DNA of 40,975 nt from JAVBMB01 sp031552995 (GTDB lineage: Bacteria; Bacillota; Clostridia; Oscillospirales; Butyricicoccaceae): positions 1 to 40,975 of the forward strand of contig JAVBMB010000062.1 in NCBI GenBank assembly GCA_031552995.1. Direction: 5' to 3'. The notes under the pieces were generated by a model that did not search any database, was not told the origin of the DNA, and was given only the letters and a program-made list of their open reading frames with translations. Each line of letters begins with the position of its first letter. Position 1 is the first letter of the stretch. Positions 30,529-38,995 of this stretch are shown one piece after another. The translations under genes and the position numbers were made by a program.

Positions 30529-31935
30529 ATGGAAAACGCGCTTGACAAAAAGGCTATACGCGGCGATATATTTAAACTGATTGTGCCGACTGTTCTTGAA
30601 AACATGCTTCAGATACTGGCCGGCATTGTTATCACCGCTATGGTCGGACGGCTTATGTCCGACGATATTTCGGCGCAGGGCATCAGCAACAGGATATATA
30701 ACCTCAGCTTCGCGCTGTTCCGCGGCCTCGGTGTCGGCACGACCGTTGTTGTGGCTACATACTTCGGCGCCGGCAACCGCGCTAAATGCCGCCGGATAAT
30801 CGAGCAGACATACCTGACAAGCATACCCGTCGCCGTGCTATTGGTTATGATGATGTTCATATTCGCCCGGCCGCTGATGGCGTTTTTCACATCGAACGCC
30901 AGCCTTGTGCGCACGGCAATTGACTATACGCGCATAACTGTGTGGGCGACGCCGTTTATGGCGATAATCAGCATAAACACCGCCGCGTTTAATGGGCATG
31001 GGGATACAAAAACCCCGATGTATTTGGCGCTGTTCCTCAATATCATCAACATCGCCGTCGGATACGTGCTTATATTCGGCGTCGGCGGTGTCGGCGGCTT
31101 GGGCATAATCGGCGCGGCGTACACTACGATTATCTCTCAGGCGTGCGGCTGCACGGCGGGGCTTGTGTTACTGTACCGCAAAAGGGGATATTTCGGCACG
31201 GTCAATCACGGCGAGTCATTTTTTAAAATGGACTTTAATATCATACGCGATGTCTATGCCACCGGTATACCCGCGGCATTCGAGAATCTGTTCTGGCAGC
31301 TGTCGGCCATTTTGATGAGCAAGGTCATTCTGGGCTACGGCAGCGACCATTACGCCGCGTATCAGCTTGGGCTTCAGGCCGAGATGTTCACCGAGATGCC
31401 GGCGATGGGCTTTGTCGTCGCGTCGACGACACTTTCCGCCCGCGCAATCGGGCAGCGAAACGGCCCGCTGTACCGCTCGTACTACAGCTCTATGATGCGC
31501 ATGGCAATGCTGGTTGCAATCCCGGCAACGGCTGCGCTGTTTCTTGCGCCGGTTCCGCTGATGAAGCTGCTGACCGACAAGGCGATACTGCACGAAATCG
31601 GCTCGAAATATGTGTTTATTATGGGCTTTGCGCAGGTGCCGCAGGTGCTGTCGAAGGTCTACAACGGGTTTATTCGTTCGTCCGGCGGCAAACGCGTGCC
31701 GATGTATATCTCGTTCATCGGCATATGGCTTATCAGGGTGCCGCTTGTAATGCTTATCGGCTGGGTGTTAAAGCTCGATATCATCTACATATGGTTTGCA
31801 ATCTCGCTCGATCAGATAAGCCGAATGGCGCTGAGTATGCTGTATATGAAACGCAGGGATGTGAAGCATACCGTCGAGCGGATGATTGCCGCCGACGAGG
31901 CGCAGGGTATTCCGGTGCCGACGCACAGTGCGTGA
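30529..31935 (+). CDS. MATE-family efflux transporter
   Basis: Polytopic Na+ or H+ antiporter exporting cationic drugs or metabolites, 468 aa, the family's usual length, with about 12 hydrophobic segments in two halves. N-terminal family features are KLIVPTVLENMLQILAGIVITAMVGR and, in the second half, GIPAAFENLFWQLSAILMSKVILGYG. An Arg/Lys-rich C-terminal tail follows the last helix. The ATG has AGGCGG seven bases upstream. It has its own promoter and a strong terminator, so it is monocistronic. Within MATE it looks like the bacterial NorM/DinF-like branch common in Clostridia; the substrate cannot be inferred. Confidence 0.93.
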   Translation: MENALDKKAIRGDIFKLIVPTVLENMLQILAGIVITAMVGRLMSDDISAQGISNRIYNLSFALFRGLGVGTTVVVATYFGAGNRAKCRRIIEQTYLTSIPVAVLLVMMMFIFARPLMAFFTSNASLVRTAIDYTRITVWATPFMAIISINTAAFNGHGDTKTPMYLALFLNIINIAVGYVLIFGVGGVGGLGIIGAAYTTIISQACGCTAGLVLLYRKRGYFGTVNHGESFFKMDFNIIRDVYATGIPAAFENLFWQLSAILMSKVILGYGSDHYAAYQLGLQAEMFTEMPAMGFVVASTTLSARAIGQRNGPLYRSYYSSMMRMAMLVAIPATAALFLAPVPLMKLLTDKAILHEIGSKYVFIMGFAQVPQVLSKVYNGFIRSSGGKRVPMYISFIGIWLIRVPLVMLIGWVLKLDIIYIWFAISLDQISRMALSMLYMKRRDVKHTVERMIAADEAQGIPVPTHSA

Positions 31936-31951
31936 ACGCCAGATAAAAGCA

Positions 31952-31982
31952 AAAGACCATGCGGCGGCGCCGCGTGGTCTTT
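31952..31982. terminator. Bidirectional terminator between the MATE gene and prfB
   Basis: A 14-bp stem (31952-31965 with 31969-31982, one G-T wobble) lies between converging genes, with TTTATTTAT on the plus side and TTTTGCTTTT on the minus side. Confidence 0.88.
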
Positions 31983-31993
31983 ATTTATGCATC

Positions 31994-33112
31994 TTATTTT
32001 GCCCACACACCGGTGGCGGAAGCGCGGAGGTACGCATTGATAAACCCGTCCAGCTCGCCATCCATCACAGCGCCGATGTTGCCGTTTTCAAAGCCAGTGC
32101 GGTGGTCCTTAACCAGTGTATATGGCATAAACACATACGAGCGTATCTGGCTGCCCCACTCTATTTTCATCTGCACACCCTTGATATCCTCGATTTTATC
32201 GAGATGCTCGCGCTCTTTGATCTCCATCAGGCGGCTTTTCAGCATCCTCATCGCCACCTCACGGTTTTGATGCTGGCTGCGCTCGTTCTGGCAAGCGACG
32301 ACTATGCCCGACGGTATGTGAGTGATGCGGATGGCGCTTTCGGTCTTGTTGACATGCTGCCCACCGGCGCCGCCGCTGCGGTATGTGTCCACTTTAAGGT
32401 CGTCGGGGTTGATATCTATCTTGATGTCGTCGGTAAGCTCGGGCATTACCTCAATGGCGGCAAAGCTCGTGTGGCGCCTGCCGGAGGAATCAAACGGCGA
32501 CACACGCACAAGGCGGTGTACGCCCATCTCGCTTTTAAGGTATCCGAACGCATTCTCGCCCTCGACAAGCAGCTCGGCGCTCTTCATCCCGGCCTCGTCG
32601 CCGTCCAGCCAGTCAAGCACTTTCCACCTAAAGCCACGGCTGTCCGCCCAGTGGGTGTACATGCGGAACAGCATCTCCGCCCAGTCCTGCGCTTCGGTCC
32701 CTCCCGCGCCGGCATGGAATGACATTATGGCGTTGTTTTTATCATATTCGCCGCTCAGCAGCGTCGACAGGGTCTGGTTTTCCAAATCACGGCAAAACTC
32801 GGCAAAGCTCTGCTCGATTTCTCCAAGCAGGCTCTCGTCTTCGCCCTCTTCGGCCATTTCTATCATCGTCACCGTGTCCTCATACAGTGTCGCAAGGCGG
32901 GCGAAGCGCGCATTTTTATCCCGCAGCTGCTTTATGCGCTGCAAGATTTTTTGTCCCTGCTCGGGGTCATCCCAAAAGCTCTGCGCCGTTGTCTGCTCCT
33001 CCAGCCCGGCGGCCTCCTCAAGGCCGCGGTCAAGGTCAAGCGCGGCGCGGAGCTCGGCGAGCCGCGGCTTCATGTTGTTGAGTTTATACCGTATATCGTC
33101 GTATATAAGCAT
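31994..33112 (-). CDS. prfB: Peptide chain release factor 2, without programmed frameshift
   Basis: Release factor recognising UAA and UGA stop codons, 372 aa. The tripeptide anticodon SPF is at 205-207 and the catalytic GGQ at 250-252 (SGGAGGQHVNKTESAIRI). The ATG at 33112 has AGGGGGAT six bases upstream and matches the usual RF2 N-terminus. In most bacteria codons 25-26 form CTT-TGA and require a +1 shift; here they read CTT-GAC (33040-33035), so the gene is one continuous frame and lacks that autoregulation. It has its own promoter (33180-33208) and ends at a bidirectional terminator shared with the MATE gene. Confidence 0.96.
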   Translation of the reverse strand: MLIYDDIRYKLNNMKPRLAELRAALDLDRGLEEAAGLEEQTTAQSFWDDPEQGQKILQRIKQLRDKNARFARLATLYEDTVTMIEMAEEGEDESLLGEIEQSFAEFCRDLENQTLSTLLSGEYDKNNAIMSFHAGAGGTEAQDWAEMLFRMYTHWADSRGFRWKVLDWLDGDEAGMKSAELLVEGENAFGYLKSEMGVHRLVRVSPFDSSGRRHTSFAAIEVMPELTDDIKIDINPDDLKVDTYRSGGAGGQHVNKTESAIRITHIPSGIVVACQNERSQHQNREVAMRMLKSRLMEIKEREHLDKIEDIKGVQMKIEWGSQIRSYVFMPYTLVKDHRTGFENGNIGAVMDGELDGFINAYLRASATGVWAK

Positions 33113-33179
33113 GTGAAATCCCCCTGAAAAATAAACCTGAGCTGCGTAAACTCGGCGTTTGCCGCTTCGCGCGCTATTC

Positions 33180-33208
33180 ATTATACCCAAAACTTGCGCG
33201 ATAGTAAA
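33180..33208 (-). promoter_or_regulatory. Sigma-A promoter of prfB
   Basis: On the minus strand TTTACT (33208-33203), 17 bases, perfect TATAAT (33185-33180), about 67 bases before the start codon. Confidence 0.75.
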
Positions 33209-33212
33209 GAGA

Positions 33213-33246
33213 AATATGCCCCGCAGCATGCGCCGCGGGGCATATT
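33213..33246 (-). terminator. Terminator of the DUF975 gene
   Basis: A perfect 12-bp stem (33213-33224 with 33235-33246), starting ten bases after the minus-strand stop, then TTCTCTTTA. It directly precedes the prfB promoter. Confidence 0.7.
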
Positions 33247-33256
33247 GGCGTTATTT

Positions 33257-34051
33257 TTACGGCCTCCACATATTCTGGTCGTCATAAGGCGACGGCTCTT
33301 CATCCCTCTGCGCGGCCCGGCCGGTATCGCCGATAAGATATCTGTAGTATCCGGCGAATGTCACAGACATGTAAGGCGTTACCCAAAAAACAGGTATTAT
33401 CAAGAGGCATGCAAACACCCACGGCAAAAAGCTGAGCTGAAGCACGAAATACTGCATACGGTTGCCGCTCATCAGGCTGAGGCTCTCTCTCAGGCAGGCC
33501 ATTACGCCAATATCGGGGTTATCAATCATCACAAACACGGCTTGCGAAAAGCCGAGGCTCAGCCATATCGAGATAATCCAGCCTATTATTGATATAATAC
33601 TTCCGAAGGCGGAAAACTCAAGCATCTGAAACACGAGCCCGGGTATCACCGGCAGCGACGAAATAATCGACATCACCAGGCCGATAAGTATGCATTTGCC
33701 GGCGCGCGAAACAAGGTCAAATATCGCGCCGAAGCTTGCCGGCTGCTCGCGCGAGACTTTCAGGCAGTACGAATACGTGTAGCCGTATTCGACTATCGAC
33801 AGCAACACGCCTACGACAAACGAAAGCCCAAAAATCAGCCAGCTTGTCGGCATAATATAGTTCTGAAACATCGAGCCGTAATATAAGAGACCGTCCTGCG
33901 CGGCAGAGGGGTCAATAGACTGTGCGGGGATATTTGTGAGCCAGTTGAATACAAAGGGGATAATCATGTACACCAGTGTCACAAGCATGACGTGCGGGTG
34001 CGCTTTGGCCATATGGGTCTTGGCTTCCTGCTTTAGAATCGCTCTGTTCAT
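33257..34051 (-). CDS. DUF975-family integral membrane protein
   Basis: Predicted polytopic membrane protein, 264 aa, of the DUF975 family found widely in Clostridia and lactobacilli; no biochemical role is established. Four to six hydrophobic segments are visible (about 20-40, 75-95, 120-165, 205-230). The family signature region is present: FVMIDNPDIGVMACLRESLSLMSGNRMQYFVLQLSFLPW in short overlapping blocks, ending in a soluble Glu/Asp/Pro-rich tail. The ATG has GGAGGT seven bases upstream. Monocistronic: extended -10 promoter upstream, terminator downstream. Confidence 0.85.
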   Translation of the reverse strand: MNRAILKQEAKTHMAKAHPHVMLVTLVYMIIPFVFNWLTNIPAQSIDPSAAQDGLLYYGSMFQNYIMPTSWLIFGLSFVVGVLLSIVEYGYTYSYCLKVSREQPASFGAIFDLVSRAGKCILIGLVMSIISSLPVIPGLVFQMLEFSAFGSIISIIGWIISIWLSLGFSQAVFVMIDNPDIGVMACLRESLSLMSGNRMQYFVLQLSFLPWVFACLLIIPVFWVTPYMSVTFAGYYRYLIGDTGRAAQRDEEPSPYDDQNMWRP

Positions 34052-34123
34052 TAATAAACCTCCGCTAAAAATGTTACGGGTGATAGGCTGTGTATCGCAA
34101 TATTCGTCTTTGAAGCTGATGCC

Positions 34124-34132
34124 ATTATATCA
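34124..34132 (-). promoter_or_regulatory. Extended -10 promoter of the DUF975 gene
   Basis: On the minus strand TGA-TATAAT (34132-34124) forms an extended -10; the -35 (TTCCAT at 17 bases) is weak. It lies about 70 bases before the start codon. Confidence 0.6.
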
Positions 34133-34299
34133 CACGGCATTCAAGAATGGAATACTGCCGACTTTTAGCAGCAAAAATTAATTAGCCAGACTAAATTTTT
34201 CGTGCATTTCACGCAGGTATGTGGTAATATATCTAAAGTGGCAGTTTATGCTTTTAACGGTCGTGGCTGCCGATACACCACACGGCAGGAGGGTCATAC

Positions 34300-34647
34300 A
34301 TGCGATTTGAAACCGATATGGGTACGATAGGTATCTCGAATGACGCCATCGCCGCCATCGCGTCGGATGTCACCCGCAGTTGCTTTGGCGTCAAGGGGAT
34401 GACATCGCGCAGCGGGCTTGACGGGCTTGTGCAGCTGCTGCGGCTTGATGCCCAGCCAAGCGGCGTAATCGTGCGCCCCACAAGCGACGGGCTGATTGAG
34501 CTTGACCTGCATATCGCCGTCAACTACGGCGTCAATATCCCCGCCATATGCAGCTCGATTGTCACCTCGGTGCAGTACAATGTCGAAAAACTGACCGGCA
34601 TCAAGGTGAGCAAGGTGGCGCTTTTTATCGACGCTATCAGGAACTGA
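34300..34647 (+). CDS. yloU: Asp23/Gls24 (DUF322, YloU-type) envelope-associated protein
   Basis: Small Asp23-family protein, 115 aa, of the YloU subgroup that is almost always encoded just before the fatty-acid kinase gene. The family core is seen as IGISNDAIAAIASDVTRSCFG, GVIVRPTSDGLIELDLHIAV and VNIPAICSSIVTSVQYNVEK, ending TGIKVSKVALFID. There are no membrane segments; relatives associate with the inner face of the envelope. The ATG has AGGAGGG six bases upstream. It is followed by fakA after 112 bases and is probably co-transcribed. Its precise role is unknown. Confidence 0.92.
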   Translation: MRFETDMGTIGISNDAIAAIASDVTRSCFGVKGMTSRSGLDGLVQLLRLDAQPSGVIVRPTSDGLIELDLHIAVNYGVNIPAICSSIVTSVQYNVEKLTGIKVSKVALFIDAIRN

Positions 34648-34759
34648 TTATTCTGGCGCCCGGCTTTTCGGCGCTATTATAGCCCGAACCATGTTGAGAG
34701 CGGCATCAAATTACCAAGGGGTTTCGGCGAGGGGTTCGAAGCCCGCAGGAGGCAGGTCA

Positions 34760-36415
34760 ATGGCAAAGATTATCGATGGTGAAATGTTTAAAAATATGAT
34801 TATTTCCGCCGCAGTTGCCGTCGAGCAGCGCAAGGAGGAGATAAACTCCCTGAACGTGTTCCCCGTGCCGGACGGCGATACCGGCACGAATATGTCGCTT
34901 ACGATGGCCAACGCCGCCAGGGAGCTGGGTAAGCTGCAAAACCCGACGCTCGGCAAGGCACTTGAGGTCACATCGGCCGCGCTGCTGCGCGGTGCGCGCG
35001 GCAACTCTGGCGTCATCACATCTCTGATATTCCGCGGCATTGCCAAAAGCCTGAAAGATGCCGCCGAAGCGGACGGCCGCGCGCTTGCCGCGGCCATTGA
35101 AGAGGGCGCCGATACCGCCTATAAGGCGGTTATGAAACCCGCCGAGGGCACGATGCTTACCGTCTGCCGTGTGTGCGGCGACGCCGCGTGGAAGGCGTCG
35201 AAGAAAAACCGGGAGCCGGAATATGTGCTGTCGCGCATTATCGAGGCGGGTAAGGAAGCACTTGAAAAGACGACGGAGCAAAACCCTGTTCTTAAGCGGG
35301 CGGGCGTCGTCGACGCCGGCGCATTCGGTCTGCTCATCATATTCGGAGGCATCCAGCTTGCCCTGTCCGGCAAGCTGGCGCAGCTGGCCGCGATGGTCGT
35401 GCCGACTCAGACGAGTACGATGACCGCCATCGGCGCAGATTTTACGCAATTTGATGTTGAAGAAATTACATTTGCTTACTGCACCGAGTTCATCGCCGAG
35501 CGCACCGACAAAAAAGTTAGCGTCGAAAAGTTCAAGCATTTCCTCAACTCGATAGGCGACAGCGTCGTTGTCGTCGAGGACGAAACGCTTGTAAAGGTTC
35601 ATATACACACCGATACGCCCGACAGGGCGCTTGCCGAGGGCCTGCGGTTCGGTATGCTGTCCAGTATAAAGATTGAAAACATGGTCGAGCAGCTTGAACG
35701 CCAGAGCCGCGACGCCGTGCAGGCCGGCATGGGCAAGCGCAAGATAGCCGAGCCGGAGAAAAAATACGGCTTTGTCGCGGTAGCCGCCGGCGACGGCGTC
35801 GTCGAGCTGTTCCGCGACCTCGGTGTGGATAATGTGGTGCAGGGCGGTCAGACAATGAATCCATCGACCGAGGATTTGCTGCGCGCCATCGACTCAACGC
35901 CGGCTGAAATAATATATATGCTGCCCAACAACAAGAACATCATCATGGCAAGCCAGCAGGCGGCTTCGCTTTCAGAAAAAATCGTGCGCGTTATCCCGTC
36001 GCGCTCGGTGCCGCAGGGCATCAGCGCGCTGCTCAGTTTCGAGGACGAACACGACGCCGACTTGAACGAGACAAATATGGGCGCCGCGTCAAAGAATGTG
36101 CGCTCCGGCGCGCTGACCTATGCCGCGCGCGACAGCGAGTTTGACGGCAAAAAAATATATCAGGGCGATTTTCTTGCGCTGGAAGAGGATAAACTGCTCG
36201 CCAACGCGCGCACGGCCGAGGATGCGCTGGGCAAGCTTGTTTCAAGCATGTGCAAAAAGGGCGCCTCGTTCGTCACGGTGATTTATGGCGAGGGCGCGAC
36301 GTTTGAACAGGCGGAGTGGCTGCGGCGCAGAATCGAAGAGCTTGCCCCGTCGGCCGAAATAAATGTCATTTCCGGCGGGCAGCCGGTGTACTCGTACATT
36401 ATATCTGTCGAGTAG
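34760..36415 (+). CDS. fakA: Fatty acid kinase catalytic subunit FakA (DAK2 domain, YloV)
   Basis: Cytoplasmic ATP-dependent kinase, 551 aa, that phosphorylates fatty acids presented by FakB proteins, feeding exogenous fatty acids into phospholipid synthesis. The N-terminal DAK2 (DhaL-like) domain has the Mg-ATP site VFPVPDGDTGTNMS (33-46), GARGNSGVI and PAEGTMLTV; the C-terminal DegV-like/FakA-C regions follow (ITFAYCTEF, VKVHIHTD, and YMLPNNKNI near the end). The ATG at 34760 has AGGAGG seven bases upstream; upstream in-frame codons are leader. No fakB is in the window. The yloU-fakA pair is conserved in Bacillota and here ends with a strong terminator. Confidence 0.94.
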   Translation: MAKIIDGEMFKNMIISAAVAVEQRKEEINSLNVFPVPDGDTGTNMSLTMANAARELGKLQNPTLGKALEVTSAALLRGARGNSGVITSLIFRGIAKSLKDAAEADGRALAAAIEEGADTAYKAVMKPAEGTMLTVCRVCGDAAWKASKKNREPEYVLSRIIEAGKEALEKTTEQNPVLKRAGVVDAGAFGLLIIFGGIQLALSGKLAQLAAMVVPTQTSTMTAIGADFTQFDVEEITFAYCTEFIAERTDKKVSVEKFKHFLNSIGDSVVVVEDETLVKVHIHTDTPDRALAEGLRFGMLSSIKIENMVEQLERQSRDAVQAGMGKRKIAEPEKKYGFVAVAAGDGVVELFRDLGVDNVVQGGQTMNPSTEDLLRAIDSTPAEIIYMLPNNKNIIMASQQAASLSEKIVRVIPSRSVPQGISALLSFEDEHDADLNETNMGAASKNVRSGALTYAARDSEFDGKKIYQGDFLALEEDKLLANARTAEDALGKLVSSMCKKGASFVTVIYGEGATFEQAEWLRRRIEELAPSAEINVISGGQPVYSYIISVE

Positions 36416-36468
36416 CCGGGTGAACGCCTGCCCCGGCGCGTGCTGGTTATGAGTGGGGAATAGAGAGC

Positions 36469-36499
36469 GCAAAAAGGGCGAGTGTATCGCCCTTTTTGC
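36469..36499 (+). terminator. Rho-independent terminator after fakA
   Basis: A perfect 13-bp stem (36469-36481 with 36487-36499) containing AAAAAGGGCG/CGCCCTTTTT, loop GTGTA, located about 54 bases after the fakA stop. Confidence 0.85.
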
Positions 36500-36523
36500 T
36501 GTAAGGCTGCTATAAATTACTCC

Positions 36524-36553
36524 TTGATAGCCTATATGAATCCGTGATAGAAT
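36524..36553 (+). promoter_or_regulatory. Sigma-A promoter of the hydrolase-MurF-Ddl cluster
   Basis: TTGATA (36524-36529), an 18-base spacer ending TGA, and TAGAAT (36548-36553), together also an extended -10. It lies just after the fakA terminator and about 35 bases before the hydrolase start. Confidence 0.72.
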
Positions 36554-36576
36554 ATATATAATTGCACTGCACTGCC

Positions 36577-36584
36577 GGAGGTGG
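36577..36584 (+). promoter_or_regulatory. Ribosome-binding site that fixes the hydrolase TTG start
   Basis: GGAGGTGG lies four to seven bases before TTG at 36589; the first ATG (36604) would be too far away. Confidence 0.65.
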
Positions 36585-36588
36585 TATT

Positions 36589-37356
36589 TTGCCCGCCGAA
36601 ATCATGGGAATCGAGACAAATTATATAGATATCGGCACCGGCGGGCAGACCGTGCTGTTTTTGCACGGGTGGGCCGCGCCGATTGCGCTGTACCGCAAGA
36701 TATTCGACAAGCTCGTCGACATGGGCTATCGCGTGCTTGCCTTTGATATGCCCGGTGTCGGCGGCACGCCGGAGCCGGGGCGGCCGTTTACCGTAAAAGA
36801 CTATGTCGATTTCACGCTTGAGTTCTGCGCCAAAATGTCGCTTGACTCGTGCATCATAATGTGCCACTCGCACGGCGGGCGCATCGCGCTTAGTATGCTC
36901 AGCGACAGCGCTTGTCCCGTAGCGTGCGGCAAAGCTCTGCTTATCGACGCGACCGGCGTGCGCACCGCTCCGCCTGCCGCAAAGCGCGCGGGACAAAGCC
37001 TTTACAAGCTTGTCAAGACGCTTGGTACATCCCAGCTGACCTCCCCGCTGTTCGGCGCGCTTTACCGGAACATGCGCGACCGCCGCGCCAGTGCCGACTA
37101 TAAGGCGGCGTCACCGGTCATGCGCCAAACAATGGTGAATGTGCTGCCGGCGGATTTTACCGATGTCATGCCGCTGATATCGGCGCAGGTGCTGCTGATA
37201 TGGGGCGAGCACGACACGGCTACGCCCCTTGAGCACGGGCGGACGATGGAGCGGCTTATCCCCGGTGCTGGCCTTGCCGTAATAAAAAACGCCGGACATT
37301 TTTCGTTCACCGACAACTGGCCGCAGTTTTCCGCCGTTCTCGACGCATTTTTATAA
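36589..37356 (+). CDS. Alpha/beta-fold hydrolase
   Basis: Predicted serine hydrolase, 255 aa, TTG start. The oxyanion loop is FLHGWAAP (24-31), the nucleophile elbow CHSHGG places Ser94, the acid is Asp209 in WGEHD, and the base is His237 in NAGHFSF, so the catalytic triad is complete. The elbow starts with Cys where Gly is commoner. A helical cap lies between about 125 and 190. No signal peptide is seen, so it acts in the cytoplasm. It is the first gene of a tight cluster, 17 bases before the membrane MurF-like ligase and followed by ddl, which suggests a role with wall precursors or their lipid carriers (inference). Generic esterase or thioesterase activity is equally possible. Confidence 0.88.
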   Translation: MPAEIMGIETNYIDIGTGGQTVLFLHGWAAPIALYRKIFDKLVDMGYRVLAFDMPGVGGTPEPGRPFTVKDYVDFTLEFCAKMSLDSCIIMCHSHGGRIALSMLSDSACPVACGKALLIDATGVRTAPPAAKRAGQSLYKLVKTLGTSQLTSPLFGALYRNMRDRRASADYKAASPVMRQTMVNVLPADFTDVMPLISAQVLLIWGEHDTATPLEHGRTMERLIPGAGLAVIKNAGHFSFTDNWPQFSAVLDAFL

Positions 37357-37373
37357 TTTAAGGGGGGCCGCCG

Positions 37374-38960
37374 ATGCCTGCCGCTGCCGAGTTTATTATC
37401 TACGCCGTCATGGTTTCACTTGCGCTGATGGCTTGCGCGTTCACCGCGCTTCGCCGAGCGCTGCACATGTATCAGCTGTGTTCATACCAGAACAAATCAT
37501 ATATATCATGGCTGGGGGCTAACGCGCGTGAGGTTATGTCTCCGCTGCGTTTAATCGCGCTTGCCGTCATTTGCGCCGGGCTGCTTTGTGGTGTTTTTCC
37601 GCTTGCGCTTTTTGGCGCTGTGGCGTTTTTGTTTGCATTGCGCCACAAAAAAGCCAAAAAGCCGCTTGTGTATACCGCGCGCGTCAAGCGCTTGATAGTC
37701 ACGGCGGCCGCTTTTTGGTGCATTTCGGCGAGTTTACCGCTTAACGAGTGGATTAATGCCGCGGCAAAGGGCTCCGACCCGCCGGTAATCCTGGTTTTTC
37801 TGCCGTGCGTTGTGGTTTTGCTTCAGCCTGTGCTTGTCATGCTGTACAGCGCGATAAACGCGCCGGCCGAAAAGGCAATCGCCGGCCGCTACATCAGGCA
37901 GGCCGAGGACATACTGCGCTCTCATCCGTCGTTGACCGTCATCGGCATCACGGGAAGCTACGGCAAAACATCGACAAAGTATTTTCTAAGCGAGCTGCTA
38001 AGCACAGAGTACAATGTGTACATGACGCCCGGCAATTTCAACACGACGCTCGGCGTCGTGCGTGCCGTGCGCGAGGGACTGCGCCCGATACACCAGATAT
38101 TCCTGTGCGAAATGGGCGCGCGTCACCGCGGAGACATCATCGAAATATGCCGCCTTGTCCGCCCGACACTCGGCGTGCTGACATATATCGGGCAACAGCA
38201 TATGGAGACATTCGGCTCGCAGCAGACAATCACCGAGACAAAGCTGGAGCTTTATGACTGGCTGTGTTCCTGCGGCGGCAAGCTTTTCGTCAACGCCGAC
38301 AGCGAGATAGCCGCGGCGCAAAACTACACATCCGGCACGGTGTTTTACGGCAGCGCAAACAGCACCGGCTACCGCGCCGGCGATATCGCGATAAGCGCCG
38401 CCGGTTCGTCGTTCACAGTCACGGCGCCGGGCGGCGAGAGCTGCCGGTTTACGACAAAGCTGCTCGGCACCGCCACTGTGCAGAACCTGACGGGCGCGAT
38501 AGCCGTCGCGCACAGTATGGGTATCCCTATGGCGAAGCTCAGCGCGCCTGTTCGCGCGCTTCAGCCGGCTCCGCACCGGCTTCAGCTTATACGCGCCGGT
38601 GCGATGTCTATAATCGACGACGCATATAACTCGAACCCCGAGGGGGCGCGCGTCGCGCTGGACACGCTTGCGATGTGCGCCGGGACAAAAATAGTGATAA
38701 CGCCCGGGCTTGTGGAGCTTGGCGAGCGCGAGCGCGAGTGCAATATTGCGCTTGGCCGTCACGCGGCGAGTGTGTGCGACTGTATTATAACCGTCGGCCG
38801 CCACGGCGCCGACGTCGCGCAGGGCGCGCGAGAACAGGGCATCACCCCCGCCGGGCTTTTTGAAGCCGATGACCTTGGCGCCGCAATGGCACACGCGCGC
38901 GCCTTGCCCGGCGCAGACAAGTTTGTGCTGCTGCTTAATGACCTGCCCGACCTGTATTGA
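37374..38960 (+). CDS. Membrane-anchored MurF-like Mur ligase
   Basis: Mur-ligase-family ATP-dependent amide ligase, 528 aa, with an N-terminal membrane region of about four helices (roughly 7-27, 59-90, 104-123, 137-160). The cytosolic part has the P-loop GITGSYGKTS (191-200), EMGARHRGDI (246-255), the Mg/ATP region YIGQQHMETFGS (His276) and IIDDAYNSNPEGA (413-425), the last being characteristic of MurF. The N-terminal UDP-MurNAc-peptide-binding domain of ordinary MurF is absent, its place taken by membrane helices, and the MurT zinc ribbon and DUF1727 are also missing. The ATG at 37374 has AAGGGGGG upstream. It is adjacent to ddl, whose product D-Ala-D-Ala is the MurF substrate. It may add a dipeptide to a lipid-linked acceptor (inference). 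Confidence 0.85.
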   Translation: MPAAAEFIIYAVMVSLALMACAFTALRRALHMYQLCSYQNKSYISWLGANAREVMSPLRLIALAVICAGLLCGVFPLALFGAVAFLFALRHKKAKKPLVYTARVKRLIVTAAAFWCISASLPLNEWINAAAKGSDPPVILVFLPCVVVLLQPVLVMLYSAINAPAEKAIAGRYIRQAEDILRSHPSLTVIGITGSYGKTSTKYFLSELLSTEYNVYMTPGNFNTTLGVVRAVREGLRPIHQIFLCEMGARHRGDIIEICRLVRPTLGVLTYIGQQHMETFGSQQTITETKLELYDWLCSCGGKLFVNADSEIAAAQNYTSGTVFYGSANSTGYRAGDIAISAAGSSFTVTAPGGESCRFTTKLLGTATVQNLTGAIAVAHSMGIPMAKLSAPVRALQPAPHRLQLIRAGAMSIIDDAYNSNPEGARVALDTLAMCAGTKIVITPGLVELGERERECNIALGRHAASVCDCIITVGRHGADVAQGAREQGITPAGLFEADDLGAAMAHARALPGADKFVLLLNDLPDLY

Positions 38961-38995
38961 CCGGTTCCGCCGGAGCGCGAATGGGAGTGATTGCT

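Noticed and set aside
34725..34750. GGGGTTCGAAGCCC resembling a tRNA T-arm before fakA
   Set aside because: The flanking five-base stems do not pair properly and no acceptor, D or anticodon arm can be built around it.
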